DNA of 11,745 nucleotides from an uncultured Candidatus Melainabacteria bacterium (lineage in GTDB: Bacteria > Cyanobacteriota > Vampirovibrionia > Gastranaerophilales > Gastranaerophilaceae): contig CAKURN010000018.1 in NCBI GenBank assembly GCA_934675695.1, forward strand, positions 1 to 11,745. The letters are read 5' to 3'. Positions 1 through 5,785 of this stretch are shown piece after piece. Numbering within the stretch: the stretch's first letter is position 1; every line of letters starts with the position of its first letter. A program made the translations under genes and the position numbers. The notes under the pieces were generated by a model. It ran no database searches. It was not told the DNA's origin and saw only the letters and a list, made by a program, of their open reading frames with translations.

Positions 1-116
1 TTCATCACACTTTCATTGGGTTTTGAATTTATTGCAACAGGAATGATGACAGCTGTAATAATTCCAATAACTGTTAACGTTATCATAACTTCTGCTAAAG
101 TGAAGGCTTTTTTCAT
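1..116 (-). CDS. Prepilin-like protein, N-terminal fragment (cut by window edge)
   Basis: Thirty-eight codons are visible before the left edge. The protein begins MKKAFTLAEVMITL, followed by a hydrophobic stretch that ends in VIIPVAIN. This is the class III (type IV pilin/pseudopilin) signal: a short basic leader, a prepilin peptidase cleavage site before Phe, Glu at mature position +5, and a hydrophobic helix that anchors the subunit before assembly. The residue before the cut is Ala (KKA|FTLAE) rather than the usual Gly. The ATG has a good Shine-Dalgarno, AAAGG at 125-129. The product would be exported to the inner membrane and perhaps built into a pilus or a type II secretion-like pseudopilus. 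The globular C-terminal part lies outside the window, so major pilin, minor pilin and pseudopilin cannot be told apart. Confidence 0.85.
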   Translation of the reverse strand, partial: MKKAFTLAEVMITLTVIGIITAVIIPVAINSKPNESVM

Positions 117-150
117 TTTCTTTTCCTTTGTTAAACAACAATTATTTAGA

Positions 151-180
151 ATAATATCATGTTTTACACTAAAAAGTTAA
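151..180 (-). promoter_or_regulatory. Candidate promoter of the prepilin-like gene
   Basis: On the minus strand there is a -35-like TTAACT (plus positions 175-180) and, 18 bases on, a -10-like TATTAT (plus 151-156). This is followed by a leader of about 30 bases with AAAGG before the ATG at 116. The match is moderate in an AT-rich background. Its main interest is that the inverted repeat at 159-190 covers the -35 and most of the spacer. Confidence 0.35.
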
Positions 181-190
181 TGTAAAACAT
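159..190. repeat. Perfect 10-bp inverted repeat, likely operator
   Basis: The left arm ATGTTTTACA (159-168) and the right arm TGTAAAACAT (181-190) are exact reverse complements, separated by 12 bases. The arms are centred 22 bp apart, about two helical turns, which suits two dimers or a spaced dimer binding one DNA face. No T-run follows on either strand, so it is unlikely to be a terminator. It lies between the divergent prepilin-like gene and the XRE regulator gene and overlaps a putative prepilin promoter. I infer an operator, possibly for the adjacent XRE protein; the binding partner is unproven. Confidence 0.6.
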
Positions 191-218
191 CAAAAATAAG
201 TAACATATTGTAGTTTTG

Positions 219-233
219 CAAAATTAAATTTTG
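219..233. repeat. Small palindrome upstream of the XRE regulator gene
   Basis: CAAAAT and ATTTTG arms (6 bp each) flank TAA. It overlaps the weak -35-like sequence of the putative regulator promoter and could be an autoregulatory operator. Short AT-rich palindromes are common by chance here, so support is modest. Confidence 0.25.
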
Positions 234-252
234 AGCATTTCTTTTAGATAAT
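224..252 (+). promoter_or_regulatory. Candidate promoter of the XRE regulator gene
   Basis: A weak -35-like TTAAAT (224-229), a 17-base spacer and GATAAT (247-252) predict transcription from about position 259. That leaves a leader of about 19 bases containing AAAGGA before the TTG start at 278. The -35 match is poor and other -10-like words (TAGATA 245-250, TATGAT 256-261) lie nearby, so the exact element is uncertain. Confidence 0.3.
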
Positions 253-265
253 AAATATGATTTTG

Positions 266-271
266 AAAGGA
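266..271 (+). promoter_or_regulatory. Shine-Dalgarno that favours a TTG start at 278
   Basis: AAAGGA lies six bases before the TTG at 278. No comparable site precedes the in-frame ATG at 257, which would add seven residues (MILKGNK) not expected in front of an XRE domain. Confidence 0.55.
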
Positions 272-277
272 AATAAA

Positions 278-592
278 TTGAATATTAAAAAGCTTCTTGG
301 AAAAAGAATAAAAGAAATCAGACGTTCAAAAAATCTAACTCAAGACAAAGTTGCAGAAATGATAAACATCGAAACAACGAGTCTTAGCAATATCGAAAAT
401 GGAAAATATTACCCGACTGCAGATAATTTGGAAAAAATAATTAAAGTTTTAGACATAAAACCATACAAATTATTCCAATTTGAGCATTTGGCACAAAAAG
501 AAGACTTGCAGACCGAAATAAATGAATTATTAAACAAAAACCCTGAAAAAATTACAGATATCTACAAAATAGTAAAAGCCCTTTTGGATTGA
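278..592 (+). CDS. Small XRE-family helix-turn-helix regulator
   Basis: A 104-residue protein if started at TTG 278, or 111 if started at ATG 257. Residues about 4-60 form an XRE/Cro-C1-type HTH domain. It opens with LGKRIKEIRRSKNLTQ, continues with the recognition-helix region TTSLSNIENGK, and then YYPTADNLEKIIKVLDI, the usual fifth-helix pattern. The remaining 45 or so residues are charged and helical (LQTEINELLNKNPEKI and onward) and may dimerise; no enzymatic domain or membrane segment is visible. It should bind DNA as a dimer and repress or activate nearby genes. It sits 19 bases before the DUF4145-like gene on the same strand and diverges from the prepilin-like gene, so the inverted repeat at 159-190 and the palindrome at 219-233 are plausible targets. 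The HTH call is firm; the target genes are inferred. Confidence 0.88.
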   Translation: MNIKKLLGKRIKEIRRSKNLTQDKVAEMINIETTSLSNIENGKYYPTADNLEKIIKVLDIKPYKLFQFEHLAQKEDLQTEINELLNKNPEKITDIYKIVKALLD

Positions 593-596
593 TTTG

Positions 597-611
597 TGGT
601 AGAATTGTTGA
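597..611 (+). promoter_or_regulatory. Extended -10 promoter, leaderless start of the DUF4145-like gene
   Basis: TGGTAGAAT (597-605) is an extended -10 element (TGN plus TAGAAT). Exactly six bases follow before the ATG at 612, so the predicted transcription start is the A of the start codon. There is no Shine-Dalgarno before this ATG. The element lies across the end of the XRE gene and the gap after it. The same arrangement precedes nadE at 8476-8490. Confidence 0.5.
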
Positions 612-1484
612 ATGGCGAGTAATTTTGATTTTTTAAAAAAAGTCGATAAAGAACTTTTTTCAATTGTAGAAGACGGAGAAAAACTCTTTAGGGATGAATA
701 TTTTAACCAATCTGTTGTCCAGTTTAGGATTTATGCTGAAAAAATGGCAAAAAATATCCTTAAACCAATAAGCCCCGAATACACTTTTGACACAATTTTA
801 AATAATTTAAAAGATAAAATAAAAACCGAAAGAGAAAAAGAATTTATCGAAGATTTGTTTTTTATAAAACAACAAGGAAACAAATGTGCCCATGGTGAGG
901 ATATTTCTGCAATCGATGCTTTAGAAGTTATAAAACGTGCTTTTGAGGCAGGGATAAATTATGCTTGGGCAAAAAAGAAAGATGAAAATATCGACAAATT
1001 GACTTTTGATGAAACATTGTTAATAACTAAAGTCCCAAAACAAGAAGAAAAAATGATAGACAAATATCTAAAATTAGCTCAACAAAAAGAAGATGAAGAA
1101 GTGTCAAAAGAAAGCATTTTAAACCAAAAACAAGGTGAATTTTTGGCTTCTGTTGATAGAAGTGTTGATGAAAACAATATAAAAAACAAAAATCAAATAA
1201 AAAATCCATCTCAATACAAAAAAAAGAATAAAAAAGTATTAGATGAAAAACAACTCAAAATAAAAGAAAAAATCAAAAAAGCAAAGAAAAATCTAAAAGA
1301 AAATATAAACAATACTGATAAAGAAAAAAAAGAAACAAATAAATCCAAAAACACTAAAAAGCAAACTTCAAAAAAACCTAAAAAAACCAAAAAAACAAAA
1401 AAAGACTACTCATTTTTAAAAGCATTATTTTTTGTTCTTTTTGTTTTGTTTTCAATTTTGCTGTTGTTAAAAATGATGATATAA
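612..1484 (+). CDS. Tail-anchored membrane protein with DUF4145-like domain
   Basis: A 290-residue protein in three parts. Residues about 1-120 are helical and match the DUF4145 pattern known from the N-terminal region of HsdR-type restriction subunits: FNQSVVQFRIYAEKMAKNIL (a helix with R39 and E43), then IKQQGNKCAHG (N90, H94) and DALEVIKRAFEAGINYAW. From memory this family belongs to the HEPN-like helical clan. Residues about 120-265 are low-complexity, increasingly Lys-rich and probably disordered or coiled. Residues 268-286 form one hydrophobic helix at the extreme C-terminus, with no signal peptide, which predicts a tail-anchored protein with its N-terminal domain in the cytoplasm. It follows the XRE regulator by 19 bases but may have its own leaderless promoter. 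Function is unknown. Loss of the usual Arg before GN (K86 here) makes nuclease activity uncertain. It ends 2 bases from the convergent diguanylate cyclase gene. Confidence 0.8.
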   Translation: MASNFDFLKKVDKELFSIVEDGEKLFRDEYFNQSVVQFRIYAEKMAKNILKPISPEYTFDTILNNLKDKIKTEREKEFIEDLFFIKQQGNKCAHGEDISAIDALEVIKRAFEAGINYAWAKKKDENIDKLTFDETLLITKVPKQEEKMIDKYLKLAQQKEDEEVSKESILNQKQGEFLASVDRSVDENNIKNKNQIKNPSQYKKKNKKVLDEKQLKIKEKIKKAKKNLKENINNTDKEKKETNKSKNTKKQTSKKPKKTKKTKKDYSFLKALFFVLFVLFSILLLLKMMI

Positions 1485-1486
1485 AT

Positions 1487-2857
1487 TTAAAAAACAATTA
1501 CTTTATTTCTTCCTGAGTTTTTTGCTTTGTAGAGTGCTTCATCGGCTTTTTTGTACAAAGTTTCAGGTGTTTTGTCTGACTTATCGAATTGAGAAACTCC
1601 GATTGATACAGTAACTGATATTTCTTTTGTGTTTTCGATTTTGTATTCTTCTATGTTTATTTTTTTCTTTTCAATCGCTTTTCTTAATCTTTCTGCTACG
1701 ATTTTTGCTTCTTCAATATTTGTGTGAGGCAAAAGGAAAATAAACTCCTCTCCGCCATAACGAGAGGCTATGTCTTCTTCTCTTAATTCTTTTTTTATTG
1801 TTTTTGCAACTGTTTTTAATACGCAATCGCCAACAGAATGTCCGTATGTATCATTTACTTTTTTGAAGAAATCAATATCGGACATAATACAGCATAGTGG
1901 CTGGTTTTGGCGTTTTGCAACGGCAGTTGTTTCTTTCAATCTCTTTTCAAATTGGTGACGATTGTTATAACCGGTAAGAGCGTCCAGTGTCGCATATTCC
2001 AGCACTTCTACGTATGATTTTGCACGTGTTATTGTGGTTTGGGCTTGTGTTGTAATTTCTTTTAAATATTCAATCTCTTTTGATGTGATTTTGTCAAAGT
2101 GATTGTATGCAACAATTGCCCCATAAGCTTTGTTTTCTACAATCAATGGAAAAATCCCCATTTTCCCGTCTTCTTCTATAAGGGTTGTTGTTTTTGGGGT
2201 TATTTTTTCTAAGTATTTGTATATTTTGTCATCAGAGCAGTTGTTTGGCCAGATGAGTTTGTATTCTTTTTTGTTTTTGTTTTTCAAAAATATATAAATT
2301 AAATGTTCCGAAATAAATCCATCAATCATCTCACCCATAATCGGAAGAATATAATCAAGCTCATACTGAGTTTGAGTAATTTGTGCCATGTTTTTAATTA
2401 TTTGATGGAATTTTGAACTTAGTTTTATTTGCTCTCTATCTTTTAATGTTGTGCAAAACAAAGAAATCTGAGCTTTTATAAGAGGTAAAATTTCAAAAAA
2501 GTCATCATTGGGATTTATTTTTTCTTTTGCGTTTAATTCTACAATCCCTAGGGTTTTGTGTTTTTGGCTCAATGGAAAATAGAGAGTCTTTTCGTTGAGT
2601 TCATAGATACTTTTTTGTGTCAAAAAGTTGTCGAAATAGTTTTGTATTTTGTTATCTATTGAATAATTTTCCCAAGGTTTTATAAAATCTTTCAATACAA
2701 AAGAATACTCGTCCATTAAATAAATTTTTATATCCTCAAGAGCAAAGAAGTTATTCATTGCGGTTTTGAAACTTTCAATCAACTGTTCTCTCGAATTTGT
2801 TTGTTCAAAGTTTTTTGTAAATTCGTATATAAAATTGTAAAGTGTTTGAAATTGCAC
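1487..2857 (-). CDS. Cytoplasmic diguanylate cyclase with GAF-like sensor region
   Basis: A 456-residue protein. Residues about 285-456 form a complete GGDEF domain that makes cyclic di-GMP from two GTP. It starts at DALTGYNNRHQFEKRL, has metal-site residues in SDIDFFKKVNDTYGH (D327, D329, N335, D336), the active-site loop GGEEF at 368-372, and SIGVSQF and YKKADEALYKAKNSGRN at the end. The inhibitory I-site RxxD is intact (R359-D362, five residues before GGEEF), so product feedback inhibition is expected. Residues about 1-280 look like two GAF-type domains (about 5-140 and 150-278) joined by a helical linker; the GAF call rests on predicted pattern, and no ligand residues are recognisable. 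There is no membrane segment. The start is GTG, with GGGAG ten bases upstream (2868-2872), and it overlaps the TAG stop of the TPR gene by one base (TAGTG), indicating translational coupling. It is the last gene of the three-gene operon. Confidence 0.93.
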   Translation of the reverse strand: MQFQTLYNFIYEFTKNFEQTNSREQLIESFKTAMNNFFALEDIKIYLMDEYSFVLKDFIKPWENYSIDNKIQNYFDNFLTQKSIYELNEKTLYFPLSQKHKTLGIVELNAKEKINPNDDFFEILPLIKAQISLFCTTLKDREQIKLSSKFHQIIKNMAQITQTQYELDYILPIMGEMIDGFISEHLIYIFLKNKNKKEYKLIWPNNCSDDKIYKYLEKITPKTTTLIEEDGKMGIFPLIVENKAYGAIVAYNHFDKITSKEIEYLKEITTQAQTTITRAKSYVEVLEYATLDALTGYNNRHQFEKRLKETTAVAKRQNQPLCCIMSDIDFFKKVNDTYGHSVGDCVLKTVAKTIKKELREEDIASRYGGEEFIFLLPHTNIEEAKIVAERLRKAIEKKKINIEEYKIENTKEISVTVSIGVSQFDKSDKTPETLYKKADEALYKAKNSGRNKVIVF

Positions 2858-3921
2858 TATTTTTCATCTCCCATAAACAACTCTCTTTTTGCACAAGTTT
2901 TGAAATCTTTTATAAATGCTTCATCGACTTCTTCGTTGTCATCTAAAGCGATTTTTCCTGCTTTGTATTTTAACCCTAGGCTTTCGTCTTCTTGTTGTGA
3001 GAGTTTTTTAAAATATTCTTTATCGTTGTTTATTGCAATTCTTTGGTTTACTTCGCTCAAGATGTTGTATATATAGCGTGTTTTGTCTGTATCGCCGTTA
3101 GAATCCAACAATAAGCCTGCTTTTCTAAATTCTTCTGAAGCTGCTGTGTATTCTTTCATACTGTTTAGTAAAATTGCATAATTGTAGTGTGCTTCATATT
3201 CTAAAGGCGAAATTTCCATCGCTTTGCAATAGAAATAACCTGCTCTATTGCTATTTCTAAGCAATTGGTTGACTAAACCCATATTGTAGTTTGAGTTGTA
3301 GCTTTTTAAAATATCGAGTGCTTTTTCGTATGAATTTGATGCTTCAGACATATAATAGCGGCTCGTTGTATCATCAAGCCCTGTTAATAAGGATTTTGTT
3401 CTATAAGCTATACCCATATTGTAATACGCAACGCCTCTATTGTAGTTGTAAGATTTTTTGTTATCTACAACAAAAGGAATTTTGTAGAATTTTGGTGCGT
3501 TTTCGATTACTTTTTTGTATTCTTCTATTGCTTGGTCAGTTTTGTAGACTTCAGATAATATAATTGCGTAATCTATTCTTGCGATTTCGTATTCAGGCTT
3601 TACTTTTAGTGCTTTTTCGTAGTTTTTTATTGCAGAATAATAATCTTCATACACTACATAAATATTTGCCAAATTGTACATCGCTCTATAATGGCGGGGG
3701 TGAAGTACAATTCCTCTTTCATAGCAATTGATTGCTTTTTGAAGGTCGTGTTTTTTAAATGCTTGATCGCCTTTGTATACTAAATAATAGCCCCTTACTT
3801 CGTTGATTTTTCTTTCATAAAAATCAAAAAACAAAAAAATACTCAAAATAAATGCAACAAAAAGTGCTGCACTTATCGCTCTTGCAAGAGTAGATTCAAA
3901 TATTTTTTTAATTTTTCTCAT
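2857..3921 (-). CDS. Membrane-anchored TPR protein
   Basis: A 354-residue protein. A basic N-terminus (MRKIKKIFESTLAR) precedes one hydrophobic helix at about 15-33, which acts as a signal anchor. By the positive-inside rule the rest should face the periplasm. TPR-type helix pairs follow: about 44-76 (GDQAFKKHDLQKAINCYERG), 78-111 (YNLANIYVVYEDYYSAIKNYEKALKVKP, in two halves), 112-142, then less regular pairs at about 163-205, 208-240 and 243-272. The C-terminal 80 residues are charged and have no clear fold. TPR arrays are scaffolds for protein binding; no catalytic motif is seen. It lies 17 bases after the larger TPR gene and shares one base with the diguanylate cyclase gene. The Shine-Dalgarno is weak, so translation may depend on the upstream gene. 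A link between TPR-mediated assembly and c-di-GMP signalling is inferred from the operon alone. Confidence 0.88.
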   Translation of the reverse strand: MRKIKKIFESTLARAISAALFVAFILSIFLFFDFYERKINEVRGYYLVYKGDQAFKKHDLQKAINCYERGIVLHPRHYRAMYNLANIYVVYEDYYSAIKNYEKALKVKPEYEIARIDYAIILSEVYKTDQAIEEYKKVIENAPKFYKIPFVVDNKKSYNYNRGVAYYNMGIAYRTKSLLTGLDDTTSRYYMSEASNSYEKALDILKSYNSNYNMGLVNQLLRNSNRAGYFYCKAMEISPLEYEAHYNYAILLNSMKEYTAASEEFRKAGLLLDSNGDTDKTRYIYNILSEVNQRIAINNDKEYFKKLSQQEDESLGLKYKAGKIALDDNEEVDEAFIKDFKTCAKRELFMGDEK

Positions 3922-3938
3922 GGTGATCTTTTATTTTT

Positions 3939-5606
3939 TTATGCGTCAAACAATCTATACAATCTTTCTTCAATCAATTTGAAGTCTAGTTCGTTTGTTT
4001 GTCTATTTATATTTAGAGCTTTTTGGTATTGTTTCGCTGCTGCAATTTTTTCGCCCATCATTTCGTGGCTTCTTGCAAGATTGAAATGAGCAAGAGCGTA
4101 AGAAGGGTTTATTTCTGTTGCAGTTTTAAAGTATTCAATAGCACGACTTGCATCTCCTAAACCATCTAAAAATACAACGCCAAGGTTGTTGTATGCTATA
4201 TCATAGCTGGAATCAAGCTCTATTGCTCTAGAATAGTAGATTATTGCTTTTTCGATACAGTCTTTTTCCCAATATGCCATAGCAAGACGAGAGTATATTT
4301 TTGGGTTGTTATCGTCTTCTTTTAAGGCTGTTTGGTAGTATTCTATTTCATTGTCTAAGTTTTCGTTGTCATAATAAATATCAGCGATTGCTTCGTGGAT
4401 TTGGGATTTGTTTTTTGTTAATAACAAACTATTTTGAAGCATTGAAATCGCCGCATCGGAGTTTCCTTTTACTTGGTGATAAATTGCAGCTAGTGCTTGT
4501 GCTACAACTGCTGACCACTCGTCGTTTGGATTTGCTTCCAGTGCTTTTTTATATAGTTCTATAGCGTTATCATATTGTTCTAATTGAACATAAACATAAG
4601 CTAGTGAATTTTGGTAGTAGGGGTTATTTTCTTCATATTTTAAAGCTAGTTTAAAAGCAGATAGAGCGTTGATTTTTTCGTCTTTTTTAATATACAAATG
4701 TCCCAATTCGTAATAACATTTTGAAAATTCAGGGTATTTGTTTACCAAAATTGTGTAATAATCAATCAAAGTATCAGTTTTGTCTGCTTGATATTCTTCT
4801 ACAAATTCAATAGCATTAGCTACTTTCATAGGGTCATTGTTTGACAAAATGACAACATTGTTAAAACAATCAAAAGCAATATCTAAGCGGTTTTTCTTTA
4901 TTGCGATTTTTGCCATTCTTTCATACAGTGCGATTGATTTTTTAGAATTGTCTACAGCACTCAAATACAAATTGTATGCTTGTTTTTCTGAGTTTACTTT
5001 TTCTAAAATAGAACCTACTGTTTTGTATTTTGCAAAATTAAAATCATCAACTATATTTTGACAAACCATTTTTATACTTGCTTTGTCAAAAAAGCTCATA
5101 ATAGCACCGCTAACACCATAATAAACAGCGTTTGTGTAGTCTTTTAGAGATTTTGTTTTGTTTACGCTTTTTATTTTTTCTAACATCGTTAAAGCAAGAA
5201 CCAATCTTGTTCTTGCTGAAGCAGGTTTTAATTTTATTGCTGTTTCAAATTCTTTTTTTGCTTCGTCAAAGTTTGAATTTAGTGACAAAAAATATCCCAA
5301 ATAAATATGAGCGTTAGCGTCTTTGGGGCTTAGTTTGACAGCTTTTCTGCATTGCTCTATAGCACTTTCTATTCCTATTTGACCATTTTTATGTAAAAGT
5401 GTCGCAAGTCTATAGTAAGCACTTGTTTGTGAGGGGTCTTGGCTTATTGTTTCAATGTAACCATTGATTGCAGAAGTCAAATCTTCATTATTCGCTTTTA
5501 ATAGATACCTTTGATGAGCTGTGGTTGCTCTTTGCATTGTGTCTTGTGCATTTGTCATTTTCGTATCGTCTTTTCTCTCTTGGGGAATTGTTTTACTTTC
5601 TAGCAT
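3939..5606 (-). CDS. Large TPR-repeat protein
   Basis: A 555-residue protein from the ATG at 5606, chosen because AAGGA lies six bases upstream; an in-frame TTG at 5627 would add seven residues with no better site. There is no signal peptide or membrane helix, so it is probably cytoplasmic. TPRs are clear in two blocks: about 61-131 (SAYYRLATLLHKNG; AHIYLGYFLSLNSNFDEAKK) and about 296-535 (seven near-continuous units, for example YYELGHLYIKKDEKINALSA, AYNNLGVVFLDGLGDASRAI and AHFNLARSHEMMGEKIAAAK). The middle (about 145-290) is helical but less regular. This architecture suits a protein-binding scaffold; nothing like a glycosyltransferase or other enzyme domain follows the repeats. It is the first gene of the operon with the membrane TPR protein and the diguanylate cyclase. 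Partners are unknown. Confidence 0.9.
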   Translation of the reverse strand: MLESKTIPQERKDDTKMTNAQDTMQRATTAHQRYLLKANNEDLTSAINGYIETISQDPSQTSAYYRLATLLHKNGQIGIESAIEQCRKAVKLSPKDANAHIYLGYFLSLNSNFDEAKKEFETAIKLKPASARTRLVLALTMLEKIKSVNKTKSLKDYTNAVYYGVSGAIMSFFDKASIKMVCQNIVDDFNFAKYKTVGSILEKVNSEKQAYNLYLSAVDNSKKSIALYERMAKIAIKKNRLDIAFDCFNNVVILSNNDPMKVANAIEFVEEYQADKTDTLIDYYTILVNKYPEFSKCYYELGHLYIKKDEKINALSAFKLALKYEENNPYYQNSLAYVYVQLEQYDNAIELYKKALEANPNDEWSAVVAQALAAIYHQVKGNSDAAISMLQNSLLLTKNKSQIHEAIADIYYDNENLDNEIEYYQTALKEDDNNPKIYSRLAMAYWEKDCIEKAIIYYSRAIELDSSYDIAYNNLGVVFLDGLGDASRAIEYFKTATEINPSYALAHFNLARSHEMMGEKIAAAKQYQKALNINRQTNELDFKLIEERLYRLFDA

Positions 5607-5612
5607 TTGATA

Positions 5613-5617
5613 TCCTT
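5613..5617 (-). promoter_or_regulatory. Shine-Dalgarno that sets the start of the large TPR gene
   Basis: AAGGA on the minus strand is six bases from the ATG at 5606. It would lie inside the coding region if the upstream TTG at 5627 were used, which argues against that start. Confidence 0.65.
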
Positions 5618-5707
5618 GTCTTGACAAAATATGTTATTAAAGAATATCGATTTTACAAAATTATGCTTTAACATAATCGAAATTAAATCATACATTTAGA
5701 GGAATAT

Positions 5708-5736
5708 ATTATATAATTTTTTTAAAAACAAAACAA
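5708..5736 (-). promoter_or_regulatory. Candidate promoter of the TPR-TPR-diguanylate cyclase operon
   Basis: On the minus strand, TTGTTT (plus 5731-5736), a 17-base spacer and a perfect TATAAT (plus 5708-5713) predict a transcription start near 5701 and a leader of about 95 bases. The -35 lies in the T-tract of the upstream gene's terminator. In the leader, nested short inverted repeats (TCGATT 5647-5652 with AATCGA 5675-5680; TTATG 5661-5665 with CATAA 5672-5676) could be a control site, but they are weak. Confidence 0.45.
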
Positions 5737-5771
5737 AAAGACCGACTGTTGTTTTTTAAGCCGGTCTTTTT
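5735..5771 (-). terminator. Rho-independent terminator of the Gfo/Idh/MocA gene
   Basis: Arms 5735-5747 and 5759-5771 pair over 13 bp, with a core of AGACCG pairing with CGGTCT, and an 11-base loop. In the minus-strand RNA the one non-Watson-Crick position is a G-U pair, whereas in the plus-strand RNA it is an A-C mismatch, so it is built for the minus strand. A T-rich tract follows on the minus strand. It begins 15 bases after the stop of the oxidoreductase gene. Confidence 0.85.
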
Positions 5772-5785
5772 TAATGAAATTTTGA

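Noticed and set aside
159..190. Reading the inverted repeat as a transcription terminator
   Set aside because: No T-run follows the arms on either strand, the 12-base loop is long, the stem is AT-rich, and it lies between divergent genes, where a terminator is not expected.
2801..3076. 91-codon plus-strand open frame across the end of the TPR gene and start of the cyclase gene
   Set aside because: It lies antisense to two well-supported coding regions, has no Shine-Dalgarno or recognisable domain, and its composition is what antisense AT-rich coding DNA gives.
4301..4564. 87-codon plus-strand open frame opposite the large TPR gene
   Set aside because: It is antisense to a clear TPR coding region; Leu-rich antisense frames are common opposite TPR genes.
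3939..5606. Large TPR protein as an O-GlcNAc-transferase-like enzyme
   Set aside because: The repeats run almost to the C-terminus, and no glycosyltransferase domain follows.
5647..5680. Nested short inverted repeats (TCGATT/AATCGA and TTATG/CATAA) as a riboswitch or operator
   Set aside because: The arms are only 5-6 bp in AT-rich sequence and form no stable structure or known riboswitch pattern; noted only within the promoter entry.
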